This document shows, one piece after another, positions 26,475 through 34,628 of a stretch of 64,000 nt of DNA (the first letter of the stretch is position 1; each line of letters opens with the position of its first letter). Where the stretch lies: assembly GCA_910578465.1 (NCBI GenBank), contig CAJTPW010000003.1, forward strand, positions 147,155-211,154, written 5' to 3'. A model generated the notes under the pieces. The model had not been told where the DNA came from, did no database searches, and was given only the letters and a program-made list of their open reading frames with translations. This DNA is from an uncultured Vampirovibrio sp. (lineage in GTDB: Bacteria > Cyanobacteriota > Vampirovibrionia > Gastranaerophilales > Gastranaerophilaceae). The translations under genes were made by a program, and so were the position numbers.

Positions 26475-26990
26475 CTAATATTTTGCCATTGAGACAACTT
26501 TTACATCTTTTGGAAGCTTTTCTCTGCCTTTAAGGTCTGAAAGCTCAATAACAAAGGCAATTCCTGCAAGTTCGCCCACGGTTTCTATTAATTTAGCCGC
26601 AGCCGCAGCCGTTCCTCCGGTTGCAAGCAAATCGTCTATTAAAAGCACTCTTTTGCCTTTTTCAATAGCGTCTTTATGGATTTCAATTTTATCTGTTCCG
26701 TATTCAAGTTCATATTCCATTGAAATGGTTTCACAGGGAAGTTTCCCCGGTTTTCTAATCGGAATGAAGCCGCAGCCAAGAGAATATGCAACAGGCATGC
26801 CGAAAATGAACCCTCTGGATTCTATTCCCGCAACGTAATCTATCTTTTCATCCTTAAAAGTATCTGCAATATAATCTATGATTTTCTTCATAGTTGCGGG
26901 GTCTTTTACGGCGGTTGTAATATCCCTGAAAATTATTCCTTTTTTTGGAAAATCTGGGATATCCCTAATCATCTTTTTAATATCTTCCAT
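26475..26990 (-). CDS. apt: Adenine phosphoribosyltransferase
   Basis: Salvages adenine to AMP with PRPP. The 171 residues show IRDIPDFPKKGIIFRDIT at the N-terminus, YVAGIESRGFIFG, and the PRPP-binding motif VLLIDDLLATGGTAAAAA near residue 120. Length matches the family exactly (about 170). It is the first gene of the long minus-strand run toward the GT10 gene and flhB, although a strong hairpin lies immediately after it. Confidence 0.97.
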   Translation of the reverse strand: MEDIKKMIRDIPDFPKKGIIFRDITTAVKDPATMKKIIDYIADTFKDEKIDYVAGIESRGFIFGMPVAYSLGCGFIPIRKPGKLPCETISMEYELEYGTDKIEIHKDAIEKGKRVLLIDDLLATGGTAAAAAKLIETVGELAGIAFVIELSDLKGREKLPKDVKVVSMAKY

Positions 26991-27054
26991 ATTCTCTAAG
27001 GCTCCTGTTTTTATTTTAAAATTGCAAAACCTAAATTATATTATCAAAAATATG

Positions 27055-27090
27055 TTGAAAAATACACCTGAATTTTGTTTATAGTAAAAT
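27055..27090 (+). promoter_or_regulatory. prfB promoter
   Basis: TTGAAA (27055-27060) and TATAGT (27080-27085) in TTTATAGTAAAAT, spacer 19. The ATG at 27097 lies 11 bases after the -10, so at most about five bases of leader, and there is no Shine-Dalgarno. Confidence 0.45.
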
Positions 27091-27096
27091 TTCTTT

Positions 27097-28189
27097 ATGG
27101 AACAAGAATTATCCGATATTCTAAAAGAAAAAATAAATCTTCTTAGCAAGCGTGTTTCAAAGTCTGTGAGGTATCTTTGACCTTGAAAATTTAAAGTCGG
27201 AGCTTGAAAAAATTAATGCGCTCCTTGAAAATCCTTCGGTTTGGGATAACAACGAAGAGGCTTCAAAATTTTTAAAGGAACAAAAGGACATAAAAACATC
27301 CGTTGAGATGGCTGAAATCTGGCAAAACAAACTTGAAGACGCTAAAGTAAGTCTTGAATTAAACGATACCGCACTGATGGATGAGAGCTTAAATGTTTTG
27401 GAAGAACTTGAAGATGAGCTTGAGAAGTTTGAAATTCAAAGCTTATTATCGGGTGAATATGACAAAGACAGTGCAATTTTAAGCATTAACGCAGGTGCTG
27501 GCGGGGTTGATGCTATGGATTGGGCAAATATGCTTCTTCGTATGTATCTTCGCTGGGCGGAAAAAAGGGGGTATACGGCTTCTCTGGTTGATAAATCGGA
27601 CGGGGATGAAGCGGGGATAAAATCTGCCGCAATAAAGGTTGAAGGGAAGTTTGCATACGGATATTTAAAGGCCGAAAAGGGCGTACACAGGCTGGTTCGA
27701 ATATCCCCCTTTAATGCAAACGGGAAGAGACAGACAAGCTTTGCAAGTGTTGAAGTTATGCCCGTGATTGAAGATTTTGAGAAAAAAATTGTTATCCCCC
27801 CTGATGATATTGAGGTTGAAACTATGCGCTCGGGCGGTGCGGGCGGACAAAACGTTAACAAGGTAGAAACGGCTGTTCGGATTTATCATAAGCCTACAGG
27901 AATTGTTGTAAAATGCCAGCAGGAACGTTCACAGCTTCAAAACAAGGAAACGGCGCTTTCAATGCTCGCTTCAAAGCTTTTATTAATGCGACAGGCAGAA
28001 CATGAAAAGAAATTATCCGATATTAAGGGCGAAAATATGGATATAAATTTCGGTTCACAAATCCGCTCATACGTTTTTCACCCCTATAAACTTGTAAAAG
28101 ACCACAGGACAGGAGCTGAAGTCGGCAACGTTGATTCTGTTATGGACGGAGATATTGATAAATTTATTGATGAGTATTTGAAAAGTTAA
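27097..28189 (+). CDS. prfB: Peptide chain release factor 2, programmed +1 frameshift
   Basis: RF2 releases chains at UGA and UAA. The first frame runs from ATG 27097 for 27 codons to TGA 27178-27180, with the classical slip site AGG TAT CTT TGA C. A +1 shift continues at GAC (27179) for 336 residues to 28189, giving a 363-residue protein of normal length. Motifs: SPFNANGKRQTSF (the SPF stop-recognition element) and GGAGGQNVNKVETAVR (GGQ hydrolysis motif). The in-frame UGA makes the protein feed back on its own synthesis. The spacing of the AGG upstream of the slip is as in other bacteria. A conventional gene caller would miss the first 27 codons. Confidence 0.97.
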
Positions 28190-28220
28190 AAACCCAAAAA
28201 AGAATATTTTCGGGTTTTTT
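28189..28220. terminator. Terminator between prfB and the convergent gene
   Basis: AAAACCC (28189-28195) pairs with GGGTTTT (28212-28218) and ends in a T run. On the minus strand the stem also ends in T's, so it may serve both convergent genes. Confidence 0.75.
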
Positions 28221-28244
28221 AAAGATGTATTGTTTAAAATTTTG

Positions 28245-28877
28245 CTACTTTATAATTGAAATTGGCCGTTCGTGGAAAACCTGATCGGCAATTTTGCCTT
28301 CATCTAATATTGTGCGCAGTGTTTGCATTACAATGGAACCATTTTGTACAGTTTCATGATTTGTTTCTTTTATAATTAAGCCATCTTTTTTAAATATTGT
28401 TTCTGCAGTTTTTATAAGACCAGTAAGACCTTGTTCAAATTTTTGTACAACTTTTTCTCCGGCTTTATTTGTGAAGTATTTTTTCTCAAAAATGGGCGCT
28501 CCGTCCAAAACGCCTGTTTGGAATTTTTTAGAGGATTGCAGTACACCTCTTTTGTATTCAAGAGCAAAATCTCCGTTTTTATTGGAAGCGTTAATAATAC
28601 CTGTAAACGGTTTTCCGTCAATTGATGCAACACCTTTGTTGAATGTGCCGATTTCTTTAAATTTATCTAAATTAATTGTTTCAAGAGGAGCTTTTTTACC
28701 TTTAGCAATTGCAACCCCTGCAATTCCGACTGCTGCAAGCGCGCCAAGGGCAAGCATGATTTTCTTTTTGCCGCCTTTTTTCTCTGTTTGGATTGGCTGC
28801 TCTGCATTTTGCGTTTGAGCTTTGAGCAATCCCTTGGTACTCACTGTGCTTATACCTGAAACGTTTTGAACTGACAT
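28245..28877 (-). CDS. Membrane-anchored hypothetical, YwqK-like repeats
   Basis: The 210 residues begin with a polar 35-residue segment, then a single hydrophobic helix (IMLALGALAAVGIAGVAIA, about 40-58) flanked by lysines. The remainder has repeated strand-turn units such as GKPFTGIINASNKNGDFALEYKRG, like MORN/YwqK antitoxin-type repeats. The topology suggests a signal anchor with a beta-repeat domain on one side. AAGGAAAT precedes the ATG. No partner toxin is adjacent. The function is unknown. Confidence 0.75.
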   Translation of the reverse strand: MSVQNVSGISTVSTKGLLKAQTQNAEQPIQTEKKGGKKKIMLALGALAAVGIAGVAIAKGKKAPLETINLDKFKEIGTFNKGVASIDGKPFTGIINASNKNGDFALEYKRGVLQSSKKFQTGVLDGAPIFEKKYFTNKAGEKVVQKFEQGLTGLIKTAETIFKKDGLIIKETNHETVQNGSIVMQTLRTILDEGKIADQVFHERPISIIK

Positions 28878-29040
28878 TATGTATTTCCTTTCTTTTAATG
28901 TTTGTATATATTCTAAAAAATATCTATAAAAATTTTTGCTTGTAAAATAGCTATTATTTACATTTTTTTACAATTAATTAGCCATAAAAATAAATATATA
29001 ATTTATTAAATCAAATGACTATTTATTATAAGTTAATGAA

Positions 29041-29358
29041 ATGAAATATCAGGAGCTTATAAATAAAAATATTAAAGAATTAAGGCAGGCAAACAATTTA
29101 ACTCAGGAAGAGTTTGCGGAAAAAATCAGTATCAGCATTCAAGGACTTTCTAACATTGAAAGGAACAGATACCAGCCTGCGGCAGAAACGGTGGATAAAA
29201 TCTGCAAAGCTTTCAAAATTACCCCCGCGGAGCTTTTAACCGTTCCGCCAAAAGAAAACGAAGATATTTTAAAAAACATAAACACGCTTCTTGCAGGGTG
29301 TCCGAAAAGCAAGCTGAAAAAGATTTACGAGGTAATAAAAACCCTTATTAAATTTTAG
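29041..29358 (+). CDS. XRE-family helix-turn-helix regulator
   Basis: A 105-residue DNA-binding protein. The N-terminal 65 residues are a typical Cro/CI HTH (IKELRQANNLTQEEFAEKISISIQGLSNIERNRYQPAAETV); the remaining 40 form a small helical tail that may dimerise. TATTAT (29024-29029) is a possible -10 close to the ATG and no clear Shine-Dalgarno is seen. hisS follows, but with its own promoter and ribosome site. Targets are unknown; a self-regulating role is common in the family. Confidence 0.88.
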   Translation: MKYQELINKNIKELRQANNLTQEEFAEKISISIQGLSNIERNRYQPAAETVDKICKAFKITPAELLTVPPKENEDILKNINTLLAGCPKSKLKKIYEVIKTLIKF

Positions 29359-29362
29359 TTTT

Positions 29363-29395
29363 TATAGTAAAATCGGTGTATAGGAACTTAAAGGA
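29363..29395 (+). promoter_or_regulatory. hisS promoter and ribosome site
   Basis: TATAGT (29363-29368) in TTTATAGTAAAAT is the third copy of this element on the plus strand. AAAGGA follows near 29390, seven bases before the ATG at 29403, which fixes the hisS start. Confidence 0.5.
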
Positions 29396-29402
29396 TACAG
29401 CT

Positions 29403-30632
29403 ATGATAAAAGCGCAGAGAGGCACAAAAGATATACTCCCCGAAAGCATTCTAACCTGGCAGAAGATTGAAAAAACAGCAAGAGAGCTTTTTCAAGAGGC
29501 AAACTATAAAGAAATAAGGACTCCAATCTTTGAAGCAACAGAGCTTTTCTGCCGTGGGGTCGGGGATTCTACCGATATTGTAAATAAGGAAATGTACACA
29601 TTTTCTGTCGGCGGACAAAATAAGGATGAAAGTTCAATAACCCTTCGTCCCGAAAATACGGCAGGGGTTGTGCGCGCGTTTATCGAACACGGATTTTCCC
29701 GCCAGAGCGCTCCTGTAAAATTTTGGTATTTCGGGCCGATGTTTCGATATGAAAGGCCGCAAAAAGGGCGTCAAAGACAGTTCCACCAGATTGGCGTTGA
29801 AATGTTCGGGATTGAAAACCCTTCCGCTGATGCTGAAGTTATTGCTCTTGTGTCAAAATTTTTATCCAAAATGGGAATAAAAGACCTTGTCGCTGAAATT
29901 AATTCTCTTGGCTGCATAAAATGCAGAGATGAATACAAGGCACGTATAAAAGAGGTTTTAAAACCATATTTGGATAAGCTTTGCGATGATTGTAGGGTTC
30001 GATATGAGAAAAACCCTTTGAGAATGCTTGATTGCAAAAATGAAGGATGTGCCGAAATTTTTGAACAGGATGAAATTAAAAAAGTAATTCTTGCTGATTT
30101 TATCTGTGAAGAGTGCCGCGAACATTACGAAACGGTGAAGAAATATTTAGGTACTCTTGGAATTAAATATAAAGAAAATAAAATGCTTGTAAGGGGCTTA
30201 GATTACTATAACAGAACTGTTTTTGAAATCAAAAGCGACGCGCTCGGTTCTCAAAGTGCGGTTGCAGGCGGCGGAAGATACGACGGGCTTGTTGAGATGC
30301 TTGGCGGGGAAAAGACGCCTGCAGTAGGGTTTGCGCTTGGGGTTGAAAGGCTTTATGAACTTGTAGCTCATATGGAAGAAGAAAAACTTGATTATTTTGT
30401 TGTCTCAAATCTTCAGGATAAGGCAATGGAAACCGTGCAATATCTTCGAGACCAAGATAAAAGCTGCGATTTTGATTTTCAAAATAGAAAATTCGGCAAG
30501 CAGCTTGAAAAGGCGGGAAAAACCGCAAAGGCGGCCGTAATTATAGGCGAAGACGAACTTCAAGGCGGATATTACACCGTTAAAAACCTTGAAACAGGCG
30601 AACAAAAGAAAGTTCAAAAAACTGACCTGTAA
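29403..30632 (+). CDS. hisS: Histidyl-tRNA synthetase
   Basis: Class II synthetase for tRNA-His. The ATG at 29403 is chosen over an upstream in-frame start at 29376, because AAGGA sits seven bases before it and the family-typical MIKAQRGTKDILP results. In 409 residues: motif 2 FWYFGPMFRYERPQKGRQRQFHQIG, the histidine-A box LVRGLDYYNRTVFE, motif 3 GGGRYDGLVEMLGG and AVGFALGVERL. Length is normal. It is probably monocistronic apart from the XRE gene upstream. Confidence 0.97.
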   Translation: MIKAQRGTKDILPESILTWQKIEKTARELFQEANYKEIRTPIFEATELFCRGVGDSTDIVNKEMYTFSVGGQNKDESSITLRPENTAGVVRAFIEHGFSRQSAPVKFWYFGPMFRYERPQKGRQRQFHQIGVEMFGIENPSADAEVIALVSKFLSKMGIKDLVAEINSLGCIKCRDEYKARIKEVLKPYLDKLCDDCRVRYEKNPLRMLDCKNEGCAEIFEQDEIKKVILADFICEECREHYETVKKYLGTLGIKYKENKMLVRGLDYYNRTVFEIKSDALGSQSAVAGGGRYDGLVEMLGGEKTPAVGFALGVERLYELVAHMEEEKLDYFVVSNLQDKAMETVQYLRDQDKSCDFDFQNRKFGKQLEKAGKTAKAAVIIGEDELQGGYYTVKNLETGEQKKVQKTDL

Positions 30633-30761
30633 AATATATTATAAATTTGTTTTCCAAAAAACTTTCCTTAAATAAAAAGTGTGTAATAATGTTCTTATCG
30701 AAAAGAAAAACGTTATAAAGCGATTTTAAAGGTTTTGGAAGATAAGGGGATAGTTTGGTTT

Positions 30762-31460
30762 ATGAAGTTTAAGAATATATATAAAAAAATATTTGGCTTA
30801 GGCACTTTGTTTTTTGCGTGTGTTTTTTGTATGCAAAGTGCTGATGCAATTATGGAACCGCCTGCAGGTGTTCCGCAAAAAATTGCTCCAAGTGAAGTTG
30901 TTTTGACCGATGCTGTTATGAAACAATACAGAGGCTCAACAAAAGACATAAGACTTATTTATGCGGCGGAAACTCTGAAAGGAACGGTTGCGGATTATTC
31001 AAGACGTGCAATTTTAGGAGACAATTTAACAGGAAAGCCTATAAAGCTTGAATTTAGAGATTTAGCTGTCTTGAATCCGAAATATGCGGATTTTGACGCA
31101 CTTGGCTGGAAACAAAAAGGAAGACTCCATATTTTTATTAATATCAAACATCAATATGCTCCAAAAGAGGCACTTGCAGCAGTTTTAGCTCATGAAGCGA
31201 TACATCAGGACGAACTGAATTCATTAAACGAGGAAGTATACTGCTGGACGCTTGAAGCTGCCGTTTGGACGCAGTTAACCGATGATAAACCCGAGCTTAC
31301 GGATATTTCAAGTGCGCTTGTGAGCAGAGAGAATACAATTAAAAAGCTTTTCGTAAAAGGAAATTATACAAGTAAATATATCAGAAAATCCGTACTTTCA
31401 AATGCGGGGTATCAGGGGCTTCCGTCCCGCTCTCCCGGGTTTGAGGATGAGGATTTATAA
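30762..31460 (+). CDS. Secreted HExxH putative metalloprotease
   Basis: The ATG at 30762 gives a signal peptide (MKFKNIYKKIFGLGTLFFAC... ending QSADA) and 232 residues in all; a start at 30735 would put nine odd residues before it. The mature part contains AAVLAHEAIHQDE, an HExxH zinc motif, followed by NEEVYCWTLEAAVW, where a downstream Glu could be the third ligand as in gluzincins. No named peptidase family is recognised. The gene at 32242 is a paralogue that has lost this site. Candidate substrates would be envelope proteins or peptidoglycan peptides. Confidence 0.75.
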   Translation: MKFKNIYKKIFGLGTLFFACVFCMQSADAIMEPPAGVPQKIAPSEVVLTDAVMKQYRGSTKDIRLIYAAETLKGTVADYSRRAILGDNLTGKPIKLEFRDLAVLNPKYADFDALGWKQKGRLHIFINIKHQYAPKEALAAVLAHEAIHQDELNSLNEEVYCWTLEAAVWTQLTDDKPELTDISSALVSRENTIKKLFVKGNYTSKYIRKSVLSNAGYQGLPSRSPGFEDEDL

Positions 31461-31589
31461 GGCTTCGGTGCACTTTCGGTCTTTGCTTTTTAAACAAACG
31501 TAATTAAAATCCAAAGCCTTTATATAAAGCCTTTATAAAAAGTGTCTATCAAAAGCGTCCGTGTTTATCAAAAAGTTTATCTGTTTTTT

Positions 31590-32054
31590 CTAGCACATTC
31601 CTATCTGCAGCGGCAAACGGGGGAGCGCCTTTATCTCCTCTTTTGCCGCCTCCTCTTGAGCAGGCTCATCGTACGGTATTTCAACCCATACTGTTGTTGA
31701 TGAAGTGTTAAAATCTGCAGGAGCATTTAAAATGTCAAACTCTTCTTTAACCTCAATTGCATAGTTTATATCAACAAAATTTAATTTCTCATATTTTTCT
31801 ATGTAAAATTCTTCTCCTCCGCATACGGGACAATATTTTGAAACTGGAATTATCTCTTTTACATTGCAAAAAGCTGCCCTTGTTGCTTCTCTTTTGTGCG
31901 CACAGCATTTACACCTTAAAACGTAATAATATTTTTTAAGATATACGCCGCAATCGGGGCAGTATCCTTCGTTTGAATTTAAAAGCGCGTTAGTATGGCG
32001 GCATTTATTACCGTTATTTAGTATGGAGAGAAAATAAAGGAAAATATTTTTCAT
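31590..32054 (-). CDS. Zinc-ribbon hypothetical protein
   Basis: The 154 residues contain three cysteine pairs: CPDCGVYLKKYYYVLRCKCC, an isolated CN after AAF, and YCPVCGGEEF, consistent with two zinc ribbons. The C-terminal half is acidic and probably disordered (EIPYDEPAQEEAAKEE). No enzymatic domain can be named. It lies on the opposite strand between the two paralogous secreted proteins. I saw no convincing promoter. Confidence 0.7.
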   Translation of the reverse strand: MKNIFLYFLSILNNGNKCRHTNALLNSNEGYCPDCGVYLKKYYYVLRCKCCAHKREATRAAFCNVKEIIPVSKYCPVCGGEEFYIEKYEKLNFVDINYAIEVKEEFDILNAPADFNTSSTTVWVEIPYDEPAQEEAAKEEIKALPRLPLQIGMC

Positions 32055-32145
32055 ATTTTGAATATTAATAAGATTTTCTATGAAGTCAAATACTGTTTTT
32101 CAAGGCTGTTTTTTAAGATATGTGGAGTAGAAAATACTGTTTGAA

Positions 32146-32213
32146 TAGACAAGGTATACTTATGCCGCTATAATATTTATAAGGAAGTGTAAAATCGGGT
32201 GCAGGCCCGTTTT
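32146..32213 (+). promoter_or_regulatory. Promoter and leader hairpin of the 32242 gene
   Basis: TAGACA (32146-32151), 17 bases, TATAAT (32169-32174). In the leader, AAAATCGGG and CCCGTTTT form a hairpin around TGCAGG (about 32191-32213), ahead of the ribosome site CGGAG before the ATG. The hairpin with its T tail could attenuate transcription. Confidence 0.5.
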
Positions 32214-32241
32214 AATCGATATTATACGGAGATTTTAGTTT

Positions 32242-33468
32242 ATGAAAAAGTTTATCCTTGGTTTTATAATGTGCACGGTTTTTCTGGGGTTTTGTGCCCC
32301 TTCTTATGCGTCTTTCTTCTTAACGCAGGAGCAAAAAGACGCAAAAGCTGCAAGGAAAGCTGCCGTTAAGGCGGAAAAGCTTGCAAAGAAAGCCGAAAAG
32401 AAAAGGATAAAGAATTTGAAAAAGTTCTACAAACCTGTTTCATCCGATATGAAAATTGTGGATGCTATGGAGCTTATGAAAAAATCTCCCGCAATCGGCG
32501 CATACGAAATGATTATCGGAGATAATTATACGGAAAAACCTATTAAAATCGGGTTTGAAAACCTTGGCGAAATAAGAAAAAAATATTCAAATTTTGATGC
32601 GATAAACAGAAAAAAACGCGGTACGCTGCATATTTACGTTGATAAAAGACATAAAAATGCTCCGCCCGAGGCTATCGCAGCGCTTATTTCAGGCATGCCC
32701 GTTCATATAAACGATAAAAAAGATTCCGTAAATGAAGAAACATATGCCTGGTCTGTGGAAGCTGTTGTATGGGGTTATTTGTCAAGAAAAAATCCTGATG
32801 TTTTAAAACAAAGATCAAGACTTGTAAACAGGGAAGAAATCTTAAGACAGCAATATGAAAAATCTCCAAGAAATGCCCAGTATATTGTTGAAACTGTGAG
32901 GAAAAAACGCGGGGATATCAGATACAAATGGGAGTCTCCTGGGTATAATCACAAGGAATATACGGCAAAAATCAAAAGATTACACGATATTTACAACAAA
33001 AATGTTCTTGTTCTGGATGAAAAGAAGAAAAGTGTGTTTCCTGTTTCCAATAAGACTGAAAGCGGTTTAATGCTTGCACCTAAAATCGGAGATGAAAATG
33101 CAAAGCCTATAGAAGGCAGTGTTGAAAAAGAAGGTGTAAATCAAGCCGCACAGGAAGCTGCAAAGGATGAAGCCGTACAAGCCCGTGAAAAATATATGCA
33201 CTATGCCGAATCACCCGTTCCCGCTTCATCATGCACTGCTCCTTGCTCTGCATTAGGTTCTGCATCTTGCCCCGGTTCTTGTCCTGCAGCGTGTCCGAAT
33301 AATCGTGATGTTGTGAAGGAAATTATTATTGATGAATCGGATGATAAGTGTAAATTGCCTGAGTGTCAATATTGCAAGGCTGCAGCGGAAGAAGCCGCCA
33401 AGGCAAATGATAATTCAGCAGATTCTGACGATAAAAAGGCAAAAAAGGTCAAGAAAAAGAAAAGATAA
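32242..33468 (+). CDS. Secreted paralogue of the HExxH protein, zinc site lost
   Basis: The 408-residue product has a signal peptide (MKKFILGFIMCTVFLGFCAPSYA), a Lys/Ala-rich linker, then a domain aligning with the 30762 protein (GDNYTEKPIKIGFENL against GDNLTGKPIKLEFRDL; RGTLHIYVDKRHKNAPPEA against KGRLHIFINIKHQYAPKEA). Where the paralogue has AHEAIH this one has SGMPVH: the first His and the Glu are gone, while NEE..YAW is kept. The C-terminal ~100 residues add an eight-cysteine stretch (CTAPC, CPGSCPAAC, CKLPECQYC) and a basic end. It is probably a non-catalytic binding or structural protein. Confidence 0.78.
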   Translation: MKKFILGFIMCTVFLGFCAPSYASFFLTQEQKDAKAARKAAVKAEKLAKKAEKKRIKNLKKFYKPVSSDMKIVDAMELMKKSPAIGAYEMIIGDNYTEKPIKIGFENLGEIRKKYSNFDAINRKKRGTLHIYVDKRHKNAPPEAIAALISGMPVHINDKKDSVNEETYAWSVEAVVWGYLSRKNPDVLKQRSRLVNREEILRQQYEKSPRNAQYIVETVRKKRGDIRYKWESPGYNHKEYTAKIKRLHDIYNKNVLVLDEKKKSVFPVSNKTESGLMLAPKIGDENAKPIEGSVEKEGVNQAAQEAAKDEAVQAREKYMHYAESPVPASSCTAPCSALGSASCPGSCPAACPNNRDVVKEIIIDESDDKCKLPECQYCKAAAEEAAKANDNSADSDDKKAKKVKKKKR

Positions 33469-33485
33469 AGAATTTTTATTATATA

Positions 33486-33520
33486 AAAAACGGGGCTGTT
33501 TTTTATAAAGCCCCGTTTTT
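33486..33520. terminator. Bidirectional terminator
   Basis: AAAAACGGGGCT (33486-33497) and AGCCCCGTTTTT (33509-33520) form a 12-bp stem with A and T runs on both sides, placed between two convergent genes. Confidence 0.9.
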
Positions 33521-33523
33521 GTT

Positions 33524-33958
33524 TTAAATGTCTTTCCCTGAAAGGGAGAGAAAATTTCCGCCCGGGTTGTCATCATCTTTGTTTTTTGACCTTTTTTCAA
33601 CAATTTTGTCCGCAAATTTGTCAATCAGGCCGAAAACAATATTTTTTGCATTTTCATTTTCACTCTTTTTATCTTCCTCTGCCCCCTCTTTTTTGAATGT
33701 ATCATCGGAATTTAGGGCATTATATGAAGGTCTGTTGTAATAATCGTCGTCATCTTCGTATTCATCTTCAATATATTCAAATTTATCTTGAATTTCCCCA
33801 TCCAAAATAGAGGGGTCCATCATTTCTTCTTCCTTCTTTTTCTTTTTGCCGCGGTTTTGCATATAGCCTGTGTTTCCACCGCCGCCATTGTTCATCATGT
33901 TTTGAGCCTCTCTTATTTGAGGCTTGTTGTTTGGGCCGCCAATATTAAATGAGGACAT
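33524..33958 (-). CDS. Low-complexity acidic hypothetical protein
   Basis: The 144 residues are mostly disordered: an Asn/Gly-rich start (MMNNGGGGNTGYMQ), a run of lysines and glutamates (KKKKKEEEMMD), an acidic centre (EDEYEDDDDYYNRP) and a short helix near the end (NIVFGLIDKFADKIVEKR). No domain is recognised. The stop lies just beyond the shared terminator. The frame looks coding because of its unbroken length and the terminator placed for it, but function cannot be assigned. Confidence 0.6.
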   Translation of the reverse strand: MSSFNIGGPNNKPQIREAQNMMNNGGGGNTGYMQNRGKKKKKEEEMMDPSILDGEIQDKFEYIEDEYEDDDDYYNRPSYNALNSDDTFKKEGAEEDKKSENENAKNIVFGLIDKFADKIVEKRSKNKDDDNPGGNFLSLSGKDI

Positions 33959-34074
33959 AAATTACACCCTTCTTATTGTTTAAAAAGTACCCTATAGTTA
34001 TTATACACTATAGCGGCATAAAAATGGTGCATTATTTGAATGAAATTCCAAAAATTTTAAAACGTTATAAAAAC

Positions 34075-34494
34075 CTACACAAGCTCGTTAATACGCGCTC
34101 CTGCTCTGTTTGACGCTGCATGGCGTCTGGTGCGCGGTGTGGTGTAAATTCTTGCTATTCTTGTGCTGTCTGTGGTTCTATGGTTTTCAGTGTCGTTAAA
34201 AAGCCTTTTTGCAGCTTTTCGAAGCCCAGCTATAATATCGTCTTTGCTGTATCCGATAAGTTTTGAAGTGTTCTTTGTAATAGGGTCAAACTCTTGAACC
34301 AATACACCCTTGCCGCCTTCAAAGTGATCAACAAGTACATCATTATCATATGTATTATATCTGATACTGCCTAACGCACCGTCAATAGCGTCTCCTTGCT
34401 CGGTGCCTTTAATTTCTTTTAAGGTTTTTTTAAAGTCGTCGCTTAAATATAATTCTTTAAATGAAGGTGTTGCAAAATTATTTGTTATTCTCAT
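34075..34494 (-). CDS. Hypothetical protein with lineage-type N-terminus
   Basis: 139 residues of no known family. The start MRITNNFATPSFKELYL again has a short N-terminal Phe motif, comparable to the gene at 3317. The middle is a small mixed alpha/beta part (DVLVDHFEGGKGVLVQEF), and the C-terminus is strongly basic (TTPRTRRHAASNRAGAR), which could bind nucleic acid. It is monocistronic between two gaps. The gap 34495-34628 shows no further feature. Confidence 0.65.
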   Translation of the reverse strand: MRITNNFATPSFKELYLSDDFKKTLKEIKGTEQGDAIDGALGSIRYNTYDNDVLVDHFEGGKGVLVQEFDPITKNTSKLIGYSKDDIIAGLRKAAKRLFNDTENHRTTDSTRIARIYTTPRTRRHAASNRAGARINELV

Positions 34495-34628
34495 TTTTTT
34501 ATTCCCATTTTAATTTTAAAATTTTCCCTAACAAAAAATAAACAGAAGGGGGGAACATTATTATCAACCCAAAATGTTAAAAATGCAAGCTTTTTATAAA
34601 AAATTATCCTGCAGGATAAGAAAACCGA

